DNA of 64,000 bases, taken from NCBI RefSeq assembly GCF_003255815.1, contig NC_037668.1, forward strand, positions 68,319,445 through 68,383,444, given 5' to 3'. The notes under the pieces are model-generated. The model saw only the letters and a list, made by a program, of their open reading frames with translations. It did not search any database and was not told the DNA's origin. The position numbers were made by a program, and so were the translations under genes. Shown piece after piece: positions 1-12,550 of this stretch. Every line of letters starts with the position of its first letter. Within the stretch, counting starts at the first letter, position 1. Source of the stretch: Theropithecus gelada. Lineage: Eukaryota > Chordata > Mammalia > Primates > Cercopithecidae.

Positions 1-185
1 TCTTTTCTTATTCCTGATCTTAGGGGGAAAGTGTCCAGTTTTCATCATTATGTATCATGTTAGATCTAAGTTTTTCATAAATGCCCTTTTGGGGGTTAAG
101 GAAGCTTTTTTCTATTTCTAATTTGTCAAGAGTTTTTTTTTTTTTTTTTTTCCATTATAAATGAGTATTGAATTTGGTCAAATTC
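1..185 (-). repeat. L1 ORF2-region fragment (antisense)
   Basis: Read on the minus strand this resembles L1 ORF2 sequence (the complement of TTGTCAA...ATTGAGATGATCA). It continues after the Alu at 479-520. Decayed and non-coding. Confidence 0.65.
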
Positions 186-467
186 TTTTTTTTTTTTTTT
201 TTGAGATGGAGTCTTGCCCAGGCTGCAGTGCAGTGGTCAGCTTTCTGCAACCTCTGCCTCCCAGGTTCAAGCAATTCTCCTGTCTCAGCTCCCAAGTAGG
301 TGGGACTACAGGCACATGCCACCACGCCTGGCTAATTTTTTGTATTTTTAGTAGAGACGGGGTTTCACTGTGTTAGCCAGGATGGTCTTGATCTCCTGAT
401 CTTGTGATCTGCCCACCTCGGCCTTCCAAAGTGCTGGGATTACAGGCGTGAGCCACCGCACCCGGCC
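186..467 (-). mobile_element. Alu inserted in L1
   Basis: Flanked by TSD TGGTCAAATTC (175-185 and 468-478), so the surrounding L1 is older. Confidence 0.93.
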
Positions 468-478
468 TGGTCAAATTC

Positions 479-1000
479 CTTTTACGCATTTATTGAGATG
501 ATCACATGCTTTTCTCCTTGTTTTCTGTTTGTGTTATCATTCTTTCTTCCTTTTTTCTGCTTTTCCTACCTACTCTTAGATTTTGTATTTTTAGTATTGC
601 AACTTATTTCCATTGTTTATTGTTTTTTTCTTTTTTTATTTTGTGTTTATGCATCTTTAACCACAGTCTACCTTTCAATATCATTTATAACTTCAAATAC
701 AATGTAAAAACATTGTATACTTCCGTTTTTCCTGTCCCATTCCTTACGTGATTGTTACCATACAGTTTTCTTCTACATAAGTTATTCACCCCAAAATAAA
801 TGGTTGTGGTTTTTTGTTTGTTTTTGCTCAAAGCAATTATCTTCTAAGAAAGTAAACAAAAAGTATTTTGTATTTACACATGTATTTCTGGTGCTCTTCA
901 TTCTTTTGTATAGATCTGAATTCCATTTGCTATCATTTTCCTTCAGCCTGAATGATTTGCTTTAATATGTTTTAAAGTGAAAAGTTATGGCAATAAATTC
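479..1000 (-). repeat. L1-like fragment, continuation after Alu
   Basis: ATTTATTGAGATGATCACATG completes the L1 piece split by the Alu. 640-960 (GGTGCTCTTCATTC...) also resembles older L1 sequence. Subfamily not assigned. Confidence 0.5.
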
Positions 1001-1014
1001 TCTCAACTCATCCC

Positions 1015-1506
1015 CAGCCCCAAGCATTCACTAATCTACTTTTTATCTCTATAGATTTACCTTTTGTGGACATTTCCTATAAATGGAATCTTACAATATA
1101 TGATTTTTTGGTGACTGGCTTTTTCCGCTTAGCAAAATGTTTTCAAGGCCACCCATGTTATAGCATGTAGCAGTACTTCTTTCCTTTTTATTGCTAAATA
1201 ATATCACATTGTATGGATATACCATGTATTTAGCCATTCAACAGGTGATACACATTTGAGATATTTCCACTTTTTGGTTATAATGAATAATACTGCTAGG
1301 AACATTCATGTACAAGTTTTTGTGTGGACATATGTTTTCAGTTATCTTTTGTATATACTTAGAAGAAGAATTGCTAGGTCTTATGGCAACTGTATGTTTA
1401 ACCTTTTGAGGACTGTCAAACTGGTTTCCATAGTGGCTGCATCATTCTGCATTTCCAAAAGTTTCCAATTTCTCCATATCCTCACCACCATCTGTTATTA
1501 TCTGTA
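1015..1506 (-). repeat. Older L1 (L1M-type), 5' piece before Alu
   Basis: Contains the recognisable L1M antisense stretch AATAATACTGCTAGGAACAT and GTTTCCATAGTGGCTGCA. Continues at 1800-1990. Confidence 0.7.
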
Positions 1507-1799
1507 TTTTTTTTTTATTAGACAGAGTCTCACACTGTCGCCCAGGATGGAGTGCAGTGGCAAGATCTCGGCTCACTGCAAGCTCCACCTCCCGGGTTCA
1601 CGCCATTCTCCTGCCTCAGCCTCCCAAGTAGCTGGGACTACAGGTGCCCACCACCACACCCGGCTAATTTTTTTGTATTTTTAGTAGAGACGGGGTTTCA
1701 CCGTGTTAGCCAGGATGGTCTTGATCTCTTGACCTCGTGATCCACCTGCCTCGGCCTCCTGAAGTGCTGGGATTACAGGCATGAGCCACCGCGCCCAGC
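1507..1799 (-). mobile_element. Alu inserted in L1M
   Basis: Poly-T head to GCGCCCAGCC; CATCTGT on both sides. Confidence 0.93.
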
Positions 1800-1990
1800 C
1801 ATCTGTCTTTTTTTTTAATCTTAGCCGCCCTACTGGATGTGAGGTAATAACTCACTATGGCTTTGATTTGCATTTCAAGTGCAACAATGAATATCTTTTC
1901 ATGTACTTATTAGCCATATGTATATCTTCTTTGGAAAAATGTCAATTCAGATCCTTTGCCCATTTTTAATTTTAGTATATTTATGATTGA
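1800..1990 (-). repeat. Older L1 (L1M-type), piece after Alu
   Basis: TTTGATTTGCATTTC...TCAGATCCTTTGCCCA, the expected continuation of the 1015-1506 element. Confidence 0.7.
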
Positions 1991-2189
1991 GATGAAGAGT
2001 TATTTACGGAGGCAATGAGGGGGAATTCATTTCTTTGACTTTAGCGTCTGGAGACTGCTCACATTCTTTGACTCATTCTCCCCTTCATCAATCTTCAAAG
2101 CCCCTAACACCACATCTCTCTGACCATTGTGGAATCAGAATGGTCTGACTCCCTCTGATTACAGACGAGAAAGATTTTCTTTTTTAAAA

Positions 2190-2480
2190 AAAAATTTTTT
2201 TTTTGAGGCAGAGTCTCACTTTGTCACCCAGGCGGTAGTGCAGTGGCACCATCATAGCCCACTGGAGCCTCAAACTCCTGGGCTCCAGAGGCCCACCTCA
2301 GCCTCCTGAGTAGCTGGGATTACAGGCGCTTGCCAGCACACCAAGCTAATTTTTAAATTTTTTTAAAGATAGGTCTTGTTATGTTGCTCAGGCTGGTCTC
2401 AAACTCTTGGCCTCAAGCGATGCTCCCACCTTGGCCTCCCAAAGTATTGGGATTACAGGTATGAGTGACTGTGCCTGGCC
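2190..2480 (-). mobile_element. Old Alu (J-like)
   Basis: GAGGCAGAGTCTCAC ... GTGCCTGGCC with many substitutions. Confidence 0.9.
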
Positions 2481-2689
2481 CAGACTTCCCACTGGTAAGG
2501 ACCTATGTGATTAGACTGGGCCCACATAATCATCCCAGATAATCCAGGATAATCTCCCTATCTCCAAGTCCTCAAAATACTCATATCTGCAAAGTCCCTT
2601 TTGCCATGTCAATTAACATCATCACAGATTTGAGGATTATAATATATCTTCACAGGGCCATTATTCTGCCTACCATACCACCACCACCA

Positions 2690-3060
2690 CAGATGATGCT
2701 TCAATGCAAATTCTTATATGTGTCCCTTTAATGGATCTATATACAAATGTACTGGTCATAAGGTCTGCATAATAATTGGACCAGGTAGTGTCAGATTGTT
2801 CCCCAAAATGGCTGCACCAGCCTACATTTCAACAACAGAATCTGAAATTCCTGTATCTTCATGTCCTTGCCATCATTTGGTATTACCCAGCTTTCTCATT
2901 TTTGCTGGTCTCTTGTAGGTATAAACTGATCTCATTGTTGCCTTAATTTGCATATTAATTATCAATATTAAAAGTTCTTCCTTGCCCTTAATTCACAAAA
3001 TTACTTACTTTTTAAAATTAACTTTACATTTTACCTTTCAATTTTGAATCTTTCTTTGTC
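2690..3060 (-). repeat. Degraded L1M-type fragment
   Basis: Weaker version of the same L1 stretch (AAAATGGCTGCACCAGCCTA ... CTTAATTTGCATATTAATT). Confidence 0.5.
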
Positions 3061-3075
3061 CAGATAGTGACACAG

Positions 3076-3207
3076 TTTTTTTCCAGTTGTAGTTATGGGA
3101 TCTTGCTATGTTGCCCAAACTAATTTGGAACTACTGGTCTCAAAGGATCTTTTTGCCTCAGCCTCCCAAAGTGCTGGGATTACAGGTGTCAGCCACTGTG
3201 CCCAGCC
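3076..3207 (-). mobile_element. Alu left-monomer fragment
   Basis: Only the 5' half of an Alu, ending GCCACTGTGCCCAGCC. Confidence 0.85.
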
Positions 3208-3407
3208 AAATTTTCCTAACATATTTATACAATCCATTTCCCCCTGTTGTTTTAAGGTGCTCTCTTTGTCATATATTAATTTTCCAGATATTCATGTTTC
3301 AATCTTTGGGCATCCTTTTTTACACAGAAGTTAATCTAGCCATTCATGGACTTGCATTACTGCATATAAATTGTAGAGGAAGTTTACCTCTTAAAATACC
3401 AACTGAA

Positions 3408-3713
3408 GGCCGGGTGCGGTGGCTCACGCCTGTAATCTCAGCAGTTTGGGAGGCTGAAGTGGGTGAATCACCTGAGGTCAGAAGTTCAAGACCAGCCTGG
3501 CCAATATGGTGAAATCCCATCTCTACTAAAAATACAAAAATTAGCCGAGCATGGTGGCGTGCACCTGTAGTACCAGCTACTCAGGAGGCTGAGGCAGAAG
3601 AATCGCTTGAACCTGGGAGGTGGAGGCTGCAGTGAGCTGAGGTCATGCAACTGCACTCCAGCCTGGGCGACAGAGTGAGACTCCATCTCAAAACAAACAA
3701 ACAAACAAAAAAA
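3408..3713 (+). mobile_element. Alu, full length
   Basis: GGCCGGGTGCGGTGG to a (CAAA)n tail; ACCAACTGAA/ACCAATTGAA flanks. Confidence 0.94.
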
Positions 3714-3746
3714 CCAATTGAAATTTTTATTCAGATCACATCGAAT

Positions 3747-3921
3747 GAGCTGGGTGCAGTGGCTCATGCCTGTAATCCCAGCTACTGGAAAGGCTGAGGT
3801 GGGAGGATCACTTGAGCCCAGGAGTTCAAAGCTGCTGTGAGCAATGACTGTGCCTCTGTACTCCATCCTGGGTGACATAGTGAGACCCTGTCTCCTAAAT
3901 AATAATAATAATAATAATAAA
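3747..3921 (+). mobile_element. FLAM-type half Alu with (AAT)n tail
   Basis: Single-monomer structure; the tail became an AAT microsatellite (3899-3921). Confidence 0.8.
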
Positions 3922-4012
3922 TGCATATATATAGAATGTATGGATTTGTGGAGAGCTACCATCTTTAAACTATCTCATCAAAGAACAGGGAATTCCATTT
4001 ATTCAGATTATC

Positions 4013-4297
4013 TTTTTTTTTTTTTTTGAGACAAAGTCTCACTCTGTCAGAGTGTAGTGGCACGATCTTGGCTCACTGCAACCTCTGCCTCCCAGGTGCA
4101 AGCAGTTCTCTGCCTCAGCCTCGCGAGTAGCTGGGATTACAGGCGCCTGCCACCATGCCCGGCTAATTTTTGTATTTTTAGTAGAGACAGGGTTTCACCA
4201 TCTTCGCCCGGCTGGTCTTGAACTCCTGACCTCATGATCCACCTGCCTCAGCCTCCCAAAGTGTTGGGATTATAGGCGTGAGCCACCATGCCTGGCC
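4013..4297 (-). mobile_element. Alu, full length
   Basis: TSD CAGATTATCT at 4003-4012 and 4298-4307. Confidence 0.94.
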
Positions 4298-4319
4298 CAG
4301 ATTATCTCACTCTTTTATT

Positions 4320-4545
4320 AGAATTTGAAAGTTATCTCCATAGAGGCATTACATATTCTTAAATAATCCCTAGATATTTAATGACTTTTATTGCTATTGT
4401 GGATAACTCATACTTATTTTTCATTGGTTTTGGTTGCTATAGAAAAATGCAATTGATTTTGTAAGGTTATCTTGTATCCAGCAACCTTGCTGAATGCTCT
4501 TATTAGTTCTAATAATTGATACTGGGTTTTTTTTTGGTAGCTTAA
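4320..4545 (-). repeat. L1 ORF2-region fragment (antisense)
   Basis: GTATCCAGCAACCTTGCTGA followed by TTATTAGTTCTAATA is a well-known L1 segment on the opposite strand. Confidence 0.6.
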
Positions 4546-4664
4546 CAATCAGATGTGATTGCTTTATTCATGTTTTTGCAAGGCACTGTGGTATGGACTA
4601 GAAAAGTTGGAATGACACATGAAAGACAACAGGAAAGTCATTGTGAGGCAGGATGCTTTACTAA

Positions 4665-4961
4665 AATTTTTAAAGAGACAACAAATTACTTGCTCTGTCA
4701 CTCAGGCTGGAGTGCAGTGGCACAATCATAGCTCACTGAACCACTGAACTCCTGGGCTCCAAGCAATCCTCCTGCCTCAGCCTCCCAAGTAGCTAAGACT
4801 ACTGGCATGTGCCACCGTGTCTGGCCAATTTTTAAATTTTTGGTAGAGATGAGTTCTCACTATGTTGCCCTGGCCAGTTTTGAACTACTGGCCGCAAGTG
4901 ATCATCTTGCCTCTGCCTCCCAAAGTGCTGGGATTACAGACATAAGCCACAGTACCTGGCC
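4665..4961 (-). mobile_element. Old Alu (J-like), last Alu before the 3' UTR block
   Basis: Diverged; ends GTACCTGGCC; TTTTACTAA repeated on both sides. Confidence 0.9.
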
Positions 4962-6118
4962 TATATTTTACTAATATTTTAAAACCTATTACCTTGTTCA
5001 CTTTTCCTTCTTGCATTTCAGCCTTTCCATCCAGGATCATTTCCCTTAATAGCAAACATGTAGGATTGATTGTGTTCCAGTCATTGTTCTTAGATATGTT
5101 TGTTCTATCTGAAGAACAGCCTTTAGAATTTCTTTGGATCTCAGTTTTTGTTGTCTGCTTTTTGTTTTTTAGAGGGTGGATGGGGGATGGTGCAGTTGTT
5201 ATTGGAAGGAATTTCTGGATAGAAGCATAGAAGTTCTTAAACTCATGAAAGTATAAGCCATGTCTCAGGGAGAGAGCAGCAGTGGGAAAGAGGGAAAAGA
5301 CAGAATCCTGGGGGGCCCCAGAGCTCACATATTGATCTTATGATCCTTCCTTCAAGAGATGGTGGTCATGGGACCTGCAAGGCCAAGGGCCAGAGCCAAT
5401 GCAGTGGAGGTTCCCTGGAGGGCTCTTGGGAGGAGGGTGCCAGCCTTGTGCCAGCAAGCACATGCCATGACGATGCTACACTTCTTTTATCCATCTTCTG
5501 TACCCCCCAAACCCAGCCCTAGGAGGACAATGGATCTGCCCAGAAATGACTAAATATTAACATACTGTTCTGCTCCACCATGAGACAGGGAAGACAATGG
5601 GCGCTCCAGGCATGAGTGACTGATGGAGGATGCAGCACATAGAGGTTAACTGCTATGTTTACTGCTGGTATCAGGTGTGGCTGCAATAAGCCAGTCAAAT
5701 GCCTGAGCAGAGATGCTGGATCCAAAAGCTCAGAAAGAAAGGAACAGTGGGTCAACAGCTGTGGCCTTAGCTGAATCTTACCTTCCTCTGTTGTTGGATA
5801 TCCCTTGTGGAGTCTGTGGAAATAGAAGGCTTTGAGGGCCTGGAAGCAGGGGACCTGGGAGACAGAGCCAGGAAACTGCCTGGACCCGTCAGAGTTCATG
5901 GCTCAGCAACATTGCTGTGACCACAGAGTTCCCAAACAGGAGTCAGAGGCCCAGGCCATATGTTTCATGCTTTTTTTCTGAAATGTACTGCTCTCCCCTG
6001 CCTCTCCACCAAGGCATCCTCCTCCTCCTCTTTTTAGCCACCTGGAACCCTGTTTTCTTCCTCCTAGAATGAAGAACCATCTATAGAAAGCAACACATGA
6101 AACCATTTTCAAACTGAC

Positions 6119-6124
6119 TTTAAT
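6119..6124 (-). promoter_or_regulatory. Candidate RIMS3 poly(A) signal ATTAAA
   Basis: Minus-strand ATTAAA, followed about 25-35 nt later by TGTGTTGCTTT (about 6085-6097), a plausible GU/U-rich downstream element. No minus-strand AATAAA was found between 4962 and 11971. Confidence 0.5.
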
Positions 6125-7009
6125 CATGTTTTGCTGCCCAAATACTGTACATGCAGAAGCCATGTGAAGAATTTTCTCCTCAAGGGAATTGGCAAGAATG
6201 TTGTACGAAACAGCCGGCAGTCCCTCCCAGCTGTGCACCTGCCACCCGGGAACCACAACAAGTTAGGAAAGATGCTGCACATAGAAAATGTATAGAGCAC
6301 AGATATAAAAGGCTAATTGCTTCTTATCCAAACAGTGTGCTTGTCAGTCCCTATCAGCTATCTCTCTCTTTGCAAGATGCATTTGGAAAGTCTAAAAAAA
6401 GGGGTTCTCGCCTTCTGTGAGTTTATATGCTAAAGGAGTTGGTTGAGCTATCAGGCCCACTCTTCCTAAGGAAGCAGCCGCCCTGCCTTCTGAGATGATG
6501 TCTGGTTAAAGACATTCTGGAAGGAGTGGTCTGGAGGAAGGAGTGGTCTTAAGAAGCAAACTACTTTGAAGGGAAATAAGTTCCCTCTCTCCTCCCATCA
6601 GAGAACATTTCCTTTAGAATTCTCAGATCTTCAACTCTCCTGCTGATGTCATCCCAGCAGCAGAAATGAGGAAAGACCCAGCCTCATCTGCTGGTGGGGA
6701 CACTGACCTACTCAGGGTGTAGCTGAGGCTGTGACATCACATCAGCACCTTGAAAATTGTCCATTGTAGACAACCCTTCATTATGTCTCATCATAACACG
6801 AGAATAAAAGAGGGAGGACAAACCACGAAGAGAGGAAAGCAGAAACTCTGTTAGGATTCCCAGAGTTCTTGTCTGAGGCAGCATCTGGGCGTGGACCAGA
6901 TGAGGGCCTGCGCCCAGCCTGGGCATCAGGGGCTGGAGGAAACCAGCCCACGGAGACAGGAACCAGGTGCACCAGGCTCGCAACCCTCATGTGCTCCGGA
7001 TCAGAGACT

Positions 7010-7015
7010 TTTAAT
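7010..7015 (-). promoter_or_regulatory. Alternative RIMS3 poly(A) signal ATTAAA
   Basis: Second ATTAAA on the minus strand within the predicted 3' UTR. The downstream sequence is less U/GU-rich than at the distal site, so this is weaker. Confidence 0.25.
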
Positions 7016-7044
7016 TAAAACCGGGAGGGAACCATGGGGAGATG

Positions 7045-7160
7045 AGCTAATGCTCCCATTTTGCAGATGAGGAAGCTGAGGCCCAGAAAAGTGAGGAGCC
7101 TTGCCCAAGGTCACAGTTTCTGGCAAAACTGTACAGAACAGCCTTTGATTCCCTGTAGCC
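7045..7160 (-). repeat. MIR in the RIMS3 3' UTR
   Basis: CCATTTTGCAGATGAGGAAG ... CCCAAGGTCACAG. Confidence 0.65.
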
Positions 7161-10100
7161 AGCTGTCCCCGTCCAGATCACTGGCTAATGGGGTGGATGC
7201 TCAGTTGCCCCTGGAATTCCCAGGCCCCATTCTGTTAGCCAAGCTGACTGGAACCCAGGCTCAGGGACCCTTCCTGGCATCATTGTGAACTCCTTGGGAG
7301 GTCCAAGGCCCTGTCCTTACTGGCCAAGTTTCCAGCCAGAGCCCTGGAAGGGTTTCCCAAAGCAGAAACACTCATGCTTTTCAACAAGCACCTGCCCCAA
7401 GCCAGTCTAGGCCCCTGAGAGAATGCAACTTTCTCTCACTGATGTGGCTTCCCTCACAGGCACAGCCATGCTGGGCCCACACAAGCCCAAGCTCAGGGTT
7501 TGGGGGGAGGGGAGGGAGGGAGAGTTGCTTTGCTACATGGAAAGATTAAGCCCTTTATCAGAGAACAAGGTCCCACCGTCGGACATGCCAACATCTGAGC
7601 CACGTTTGTGCAACTCAGCCGGCAGAGTTGGTGCCCAAGGAGGCCAAGTTGCTCTCTTTGGCATCACTGACATTGCTCTGAGATGCTCAGGCACGCTTTT
7701 AAAAGAACCCTTTCCCAGCCAGACCAGGCCAGTCCAGCCCCCATCAGGCCTCACCTGATTGTGTGGGCTTCCCCTGCTCTTCAATCATGCTTGTTTTGTT
7801 TTGCCCCAACCTCTTCTGACGTGAGTGAAAAGGTTGAGGGAGAAGGCAGGGGGGATGTGTCCACATTTTCATCTCCTCCCTGACCACTCAGTGAAAGACA
7901 GTCCGGTAGAAGAAGCAGCATTTTAAAGAATCTCTTTATGTGTCAGGATACTGGAGAAGAAAACTCTGAGGAGTGGAAGAGAAAGGTAGGAGGAGGCAGG
8001 GAAGCAGGCCTCTTCTTTTCCATCTCCCTGCAGCCACTGCAGAAACACTGCTGGACAACCTTCTGGCCCTGAATGATGTGCCATCTCTCCAGCCAGGTGG
8101 AGGGCAACTCATCTACAACATCAAGCAAAGGCAGCACTTTCTTGCAGAGTTTGCACAGTGCTAGAGGCAACCAGAGAGATACAAAAGAGGAGCATCACTA
8201 AAGCCCCATTGCTTTCTGGGCTGAGGAAGATGGGGAATATGAGGTATTGGGAGGGCTGGAACCCCAGGGGAAGAGGAGCTCAGCGTCTCCTGGGCAGCAG
8301 GGCATGGAATAGGGACCCTGGTTGCATGTCAGGGCTCCTGGTAACATAGGCTAAGATTGTGCTACATTTCATTTCCAAAGAAGTACCCTTGGAGGTCTTT
8401 GTTGTCTTTAAAAATGGAGGCTTCTGCTCTCCTCAAGGCTGGCAGTAAAGAAGAGATCAGAGATGCTTCCCTGGTGGGTGGCATGACCATGGGAGGACTG
8501 GCTTGACCTCAGTGTTCTAACCGGCAGTGATTCCACGGGGAATGAGCTCTATGGGTGGTCTTTCTTGGAGCTCCTGGGTTCTGCCTCAGCCCCCATGAAA
8601 TGCTGGCATTGCCTAGGACTTGCTGCATCCCAAGAGCCTCCTAAGTGCTCCTTTCCTAGTAGAATTGGGTGGTAGAAGAAACCGGATGGGGAGTGATTTT
8701 GGAGATGGTTCTTCCCTGAAGGATCAAGTTCCCCTTGTCAAACCAAGACTTGGCTCCATTTACTGGAGCCTTTTTCATACCAAAGACCCATTGCAGGGAA
8801 AAGGAGTCTATGAAGAAAGTAGGACAGAATGAACAGAGCAGAAATACAAAGACAGACGCTCTGAGTCATCCATCACTGTCCCTGCCCACAACCCAACATA
8901 CTGCAGGGCCACTCCTGTCTCTGCCATATGCACGGTGAACCTCGCCTGACCAGAGGAGGTGGAATGACAAAGAGCTCCATTCCTGTAACCACTGCAGGGT
9001 TTCATCTGGGTGAGGGGGCATTTGGAGCCAGGACACTGAACCTGGCAGTGACTTGGCCCCAGGGTGGGAGACTTCTGGAGGGATCATGTTCCTTCCTTCC
9101 CCACCATCCCTCCTCAAACAGCAGATGCTCCCCCACCCCAGCAAATACCAAGAGTTACACCTGCACATCCACCTCTTCTGGGACAGGCTAGCTCCAGAGT
9201 GGCTTTTCAGACAAGCCCCTGCATCCAGGATGCTGAGAAACAGACCCTTAAGTCCAGCCACACTGCATCACACAGACATGTCAGCCTCGCACAACTTTAC
9301 CCTCATGGGGTAAAATCCAGGTGGGGATGAGGAACTTATATGGTGCAAAAGGTTAAAAGAATAATTCCCCAAGGTCGATTTGAGGAGGAAATTACCTTCT
9401 TTTAGAGAGGTGGAAGAGCGGAGTGGCCCAACTGCTGGGCAGTTTTGGCAGCCGGGGATTGTAGGTAGGTCAGCCCAAGTTACCAGCACATCAGGCCCCT
9501 CCTCCAGCTAGAACCTCCCCTGCGCTAACCCTTCCCCAGAGGCAAGGGGCACCACGGCCTGGAACCCCCCAGTGGCAGGCCTCTCTGCAAGCAGCTCGCC
9601 ACCAGAGGAATGAGGGTATGGGTAGCCCCCACTTCCTGGGGTGACTGCTGGTCTGGGTATCACCACTCAGTGCTACATCAGCAAACGTCTCTACTGTCCT
9701 GTGGGTCACTAACAACCCTGTTATCCCAAAGGTGCAGAGTATTTTCACACCACTCTGACAGTGACTGCTGTAGAGGTGAATAAATCATAAACAGATTAAA
9801 ATACCCTTTTGCAAGGGAGTTTCCTTCTTGATCCTCCACTAGGATGGAGGAGGACAGAGCCCTTTGTCCATTTCTAAGAACTTGACGAACGCAATGGGCC
9901 TGGGGAGAGCATTTCTGCCTAAAGAGAAAACTCAGCCCAGTGGCCTCCTTCCCATCTCTATGCACCCAATGGCCCCCTTCTCTGATACTAGAAGAATAGA
10001 GGCTCAGGCAGAGACAGGAGCCTGGGAGCTAACTCTGTTCATTTCCTTCCTGCCCTTACCCACTTCTTGTCCTGTGGGCAGGCCAGGTGGGGTTCTGGCT

Positions 10101-11971
10101 TCTTCCCCTATCTTTCTTGGGAGGAGTTACAGGATTCTAGCTTCAACCCAACACGGAACCATGCCAGCCAAAGAGGCCCTTTGGGCTGAGATGGCCTATC
10201 CACAAGCCGCCACTGCCTCCATGCCCCTCCAACTTTGGTTATGAATGGAGGCCCCAAGTCATTCAGGCCCCAAGACCTTTCTACTGCTACCCCAGGTAGT
10301 GCATCCCTGCCTCAGGTGCTGGGGCCACAGCAATTTCAGCACCTGGGGATAATGCCTGGGGAGAGGTGGAAAGAGCACCTTCCCCACACCTCCACTGTCC
10401 TGCTGCTTTCTTCCCTACCAGATACAAACCCAAGGGCTGCTCTGTCCATCTCCTGAGCAACCTCTTGCCTTTCACCCTAGAGCTGAGGAGGGACAGGGAC
10501 AGGTCTGGGCATTCCTGAGTCAGACTTCAGGATTCCCACGGGACAGATTTCACAGGGTCCAGTCCAGGCAATGGTCCCCACCAATAGGGCCCAGTTGTCA
10601 AATCAAGTTAGGGTTTGAGTGGCTGTGAGAAGCTCCAGCCAGACATGGGTGAGAAAGCAAGCAGAGGCAGGTGAGTGCCTGGAGCAGATGGCTCTGCAGA
10701 GGGCAGCAGTGGGGCACAGGAGAGCAGGGAGGCTCGGGGGAGGGGGAAGTATTGCTTAGACAGAGCTGGTGATGGTGGCAGACGAGAGTCCGGAGCCAGG
10801 CTGCTGGAGCCCAGCTGAGTCTGAGCTCCCAGACAGGGACCCTGGTCTGGAAATGCACAAAAACTGGAGCCCCAAATGAACAACTTCATGCAGCGAATCC
10901 CCAAATGCCAGACGGGATCCTCAGCAGTGGCGGGGAATAAGTCAGCCTCAGCCTTCCTTATTCCGGCAAACAGCCCTACCCACAGCACCTCCTTACCGAG
11001 TCATGCCCACCAGGAATGAGCCCCAAGGGGGTCAGGACCACCCTCAGGGCCTCAGGAGGACTGTCTGCTTTAGCAGATAACATGCCCTCTTGCGGCTGCC
11101 TGCCCAGGCCCACCGGCAGAGCTCCTTCAGCTTGGCGGAGTTGGGAGGCTTGAAGAGACAGGAGATGAAGAACGAATGCTAAGGGGGCACCTGGCCAGGA
11201 ACCCTGGAACCAAGACCTCGTGCTTCACTGGAGGAAGGAGGCGGTTCCAGCTGCACAGAGAAAGTCATTTCTAAGCCCTCAGCCCGCTGCCCCCCCCCCC
11301 GGGTACCCTCTGCCTCCCCAGGGCCCTGGCCAGGGAGCTAGGTGGGCATGCTACATGCTGCAGAACGCATTCAGTGGCAGGAAGAGCTGCCGGAGCGGCT
11401 CTGGTGGGGTGGGGTTCCCAGAGGGCCTTCCGTGTGGCCAGCTGCAGCGGATGCTACATTCCTCAGAAAACAGTGGCAGAGCCAGGAGAGTCAAGAGTGG
11501 AACAAAAGACAAGACAGAAAACAAAGCAGAGACCACCAGGAGCAGGCACAGGTGGAGAACACACAGGCTCTGCCCCGGGCCCAGGACCAGACAGCACCGA
11601 CCAGTGGCCGCGTGCCCCACTTCCACCACTGGAGACTCCTCAGGGTGAGTCGTGTCCACACAACACTCCTTTGGGTTTCTTTTCAACAAGATACAAAGAG
11701 ACGTGGAGACATATCAGCCCAAGTCGTCACCAGGAGTGACTATACCCAGACAAATGAACAGATAGAACGTGGTCACGTACACACACACACATGAACACAC
11801 GCACACACGCACACACTACAGTCTCCACTGCCAGCTGGGATGAGCCCAGTAGCCAACAGGCATGCAGCAGGACAAGGGGTCCAGAAAGACACGAAGACTA
11901 TGTACAGGGGAGGACATGGGGCCAGCAGGCACCCCTCCCCACACCACCATCCTGGCCTCTTCCTGACATCC

Positions 11972-12184
11972 TTAAGAGCATGAGGGGCTGGTGGCACTCT
12001 CCAGGGAAGACTGGGACAGGCGCCTCGTGAGGGATCCGAGTGTGGAGTCTGCCACTGAGGAGGTGGGGAAGAGTTTGTACCAGCCGGTGACCGCGGCGCT
12101 CAGGTCCAGCTCGTCCAGCATGATCTGGGCCATGCCCATGAAGCACTTGTGGTCCATGCGGCCATAGTCTCCCCAGACAATCAC
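11972..12184 (-). CDS. RIMS3: RIMS3 last coding exon 7 (residues 239-308 and stop)
   Basis: The acceptor CCTGGCAG precedes base 12184 and the TAA stop is at 11974-11972. It encodes VIVWGDYGRMDHKCFMGMAQ, IMLDELDLSAAVTGWYKLFP and TSSVADSTLGSLTRRLSQSS, ending LESATSPSCS. This completes the C2B fold (VIVWGDYG..F.G.A) and the short serine-rich RIM tail. This tail is what separates RIM3 from RIM4. The exon continues into the 3' UTR. Confidence 0.97.
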   Translation of the reverse strand: MIVWGDYGRMDHKCFMGMAQIMLDELDLSAAVTGWYKLFPTSSVADSTLGSLTRRLSQSSLESATSPSCS

Positions 12185-12310
12185 CTGCCAGGAAGAAGAG
12201 AGGGAGGGAGTGAGCCACCTCCCTGACTCCGGGACTGTGCAGCAGGCCCGGGAACCTACAAGTTTCAGCAGGGTACAGATGGAACAGAGGGAGCCAGAAC
12301 TCAGACTGAT

Positions 12311-12550
12311 TTCACACAATAATTTACTGAGCACTTGAGGTGTGTTAGATACGATCCTATGGATTTTACCTAGATTCTTTCTTCCAATTGTTATAACAAG
12401 TCACGTAGGTAGGGGTGCTCTGTATCATTATTTCCACGGAGGAAACTGTAGCTCAGAAAGGTTAATTAGCTAACCTAAAGTTGCAGAGTAACTTGTGGCA
12501 GAGCTTGGATTAGGACCCCGGCGTGTGACTCCAGAGCCTCTCAGCATTTC
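12311..12550 (-). repeat. MIR just inside intron 6
   Basis: AATTTACTGAGCACTTGAGG to GGAGGAAACTGTAGCTCAGA, then GGCAGAGCTTGGATTAGGAC. Confidence 0.65.

Larger units (their letters stand above)
6100..11971 (-). other. RIMS3: RIMS3 3' untranslated region (predicted, about 5.9 kb)
   Basis: From the TAA stop to a candidate poly(A) site. No Alu occurs between 4962 and 12806, although Alus are frequent on both sides, which suits a long untranslated exon. It contains an old MIR (7045-7160), a C10 run (11291-11300) and a short CA microsatellite (11780-11815). A shorter form could use ATTAAA at 7015-7010. I see no intron signature that would require splitting it. Confidence 0.6.

Noticed and set aside
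1..1990. Possible active L1 with intact ORF
   Set aside because: Only short, decayed antisense pieces interrupted by Alus; no long frame.
3486..3962. 158-codon minus-strand ORF (and many similar, e.g. 19077-19541, 16882-17355)
   Set aside because: Translations of Alu sequence with the usual LSPRLECSG/SWDYR words; not genes.
10693..10706. CTCF-like motif TCTGCAGAGGGCAG
   Set aside because: About 12 of 14 positions fit a loose consensus; such matches are common, and no supporting context within the 3' UTR.
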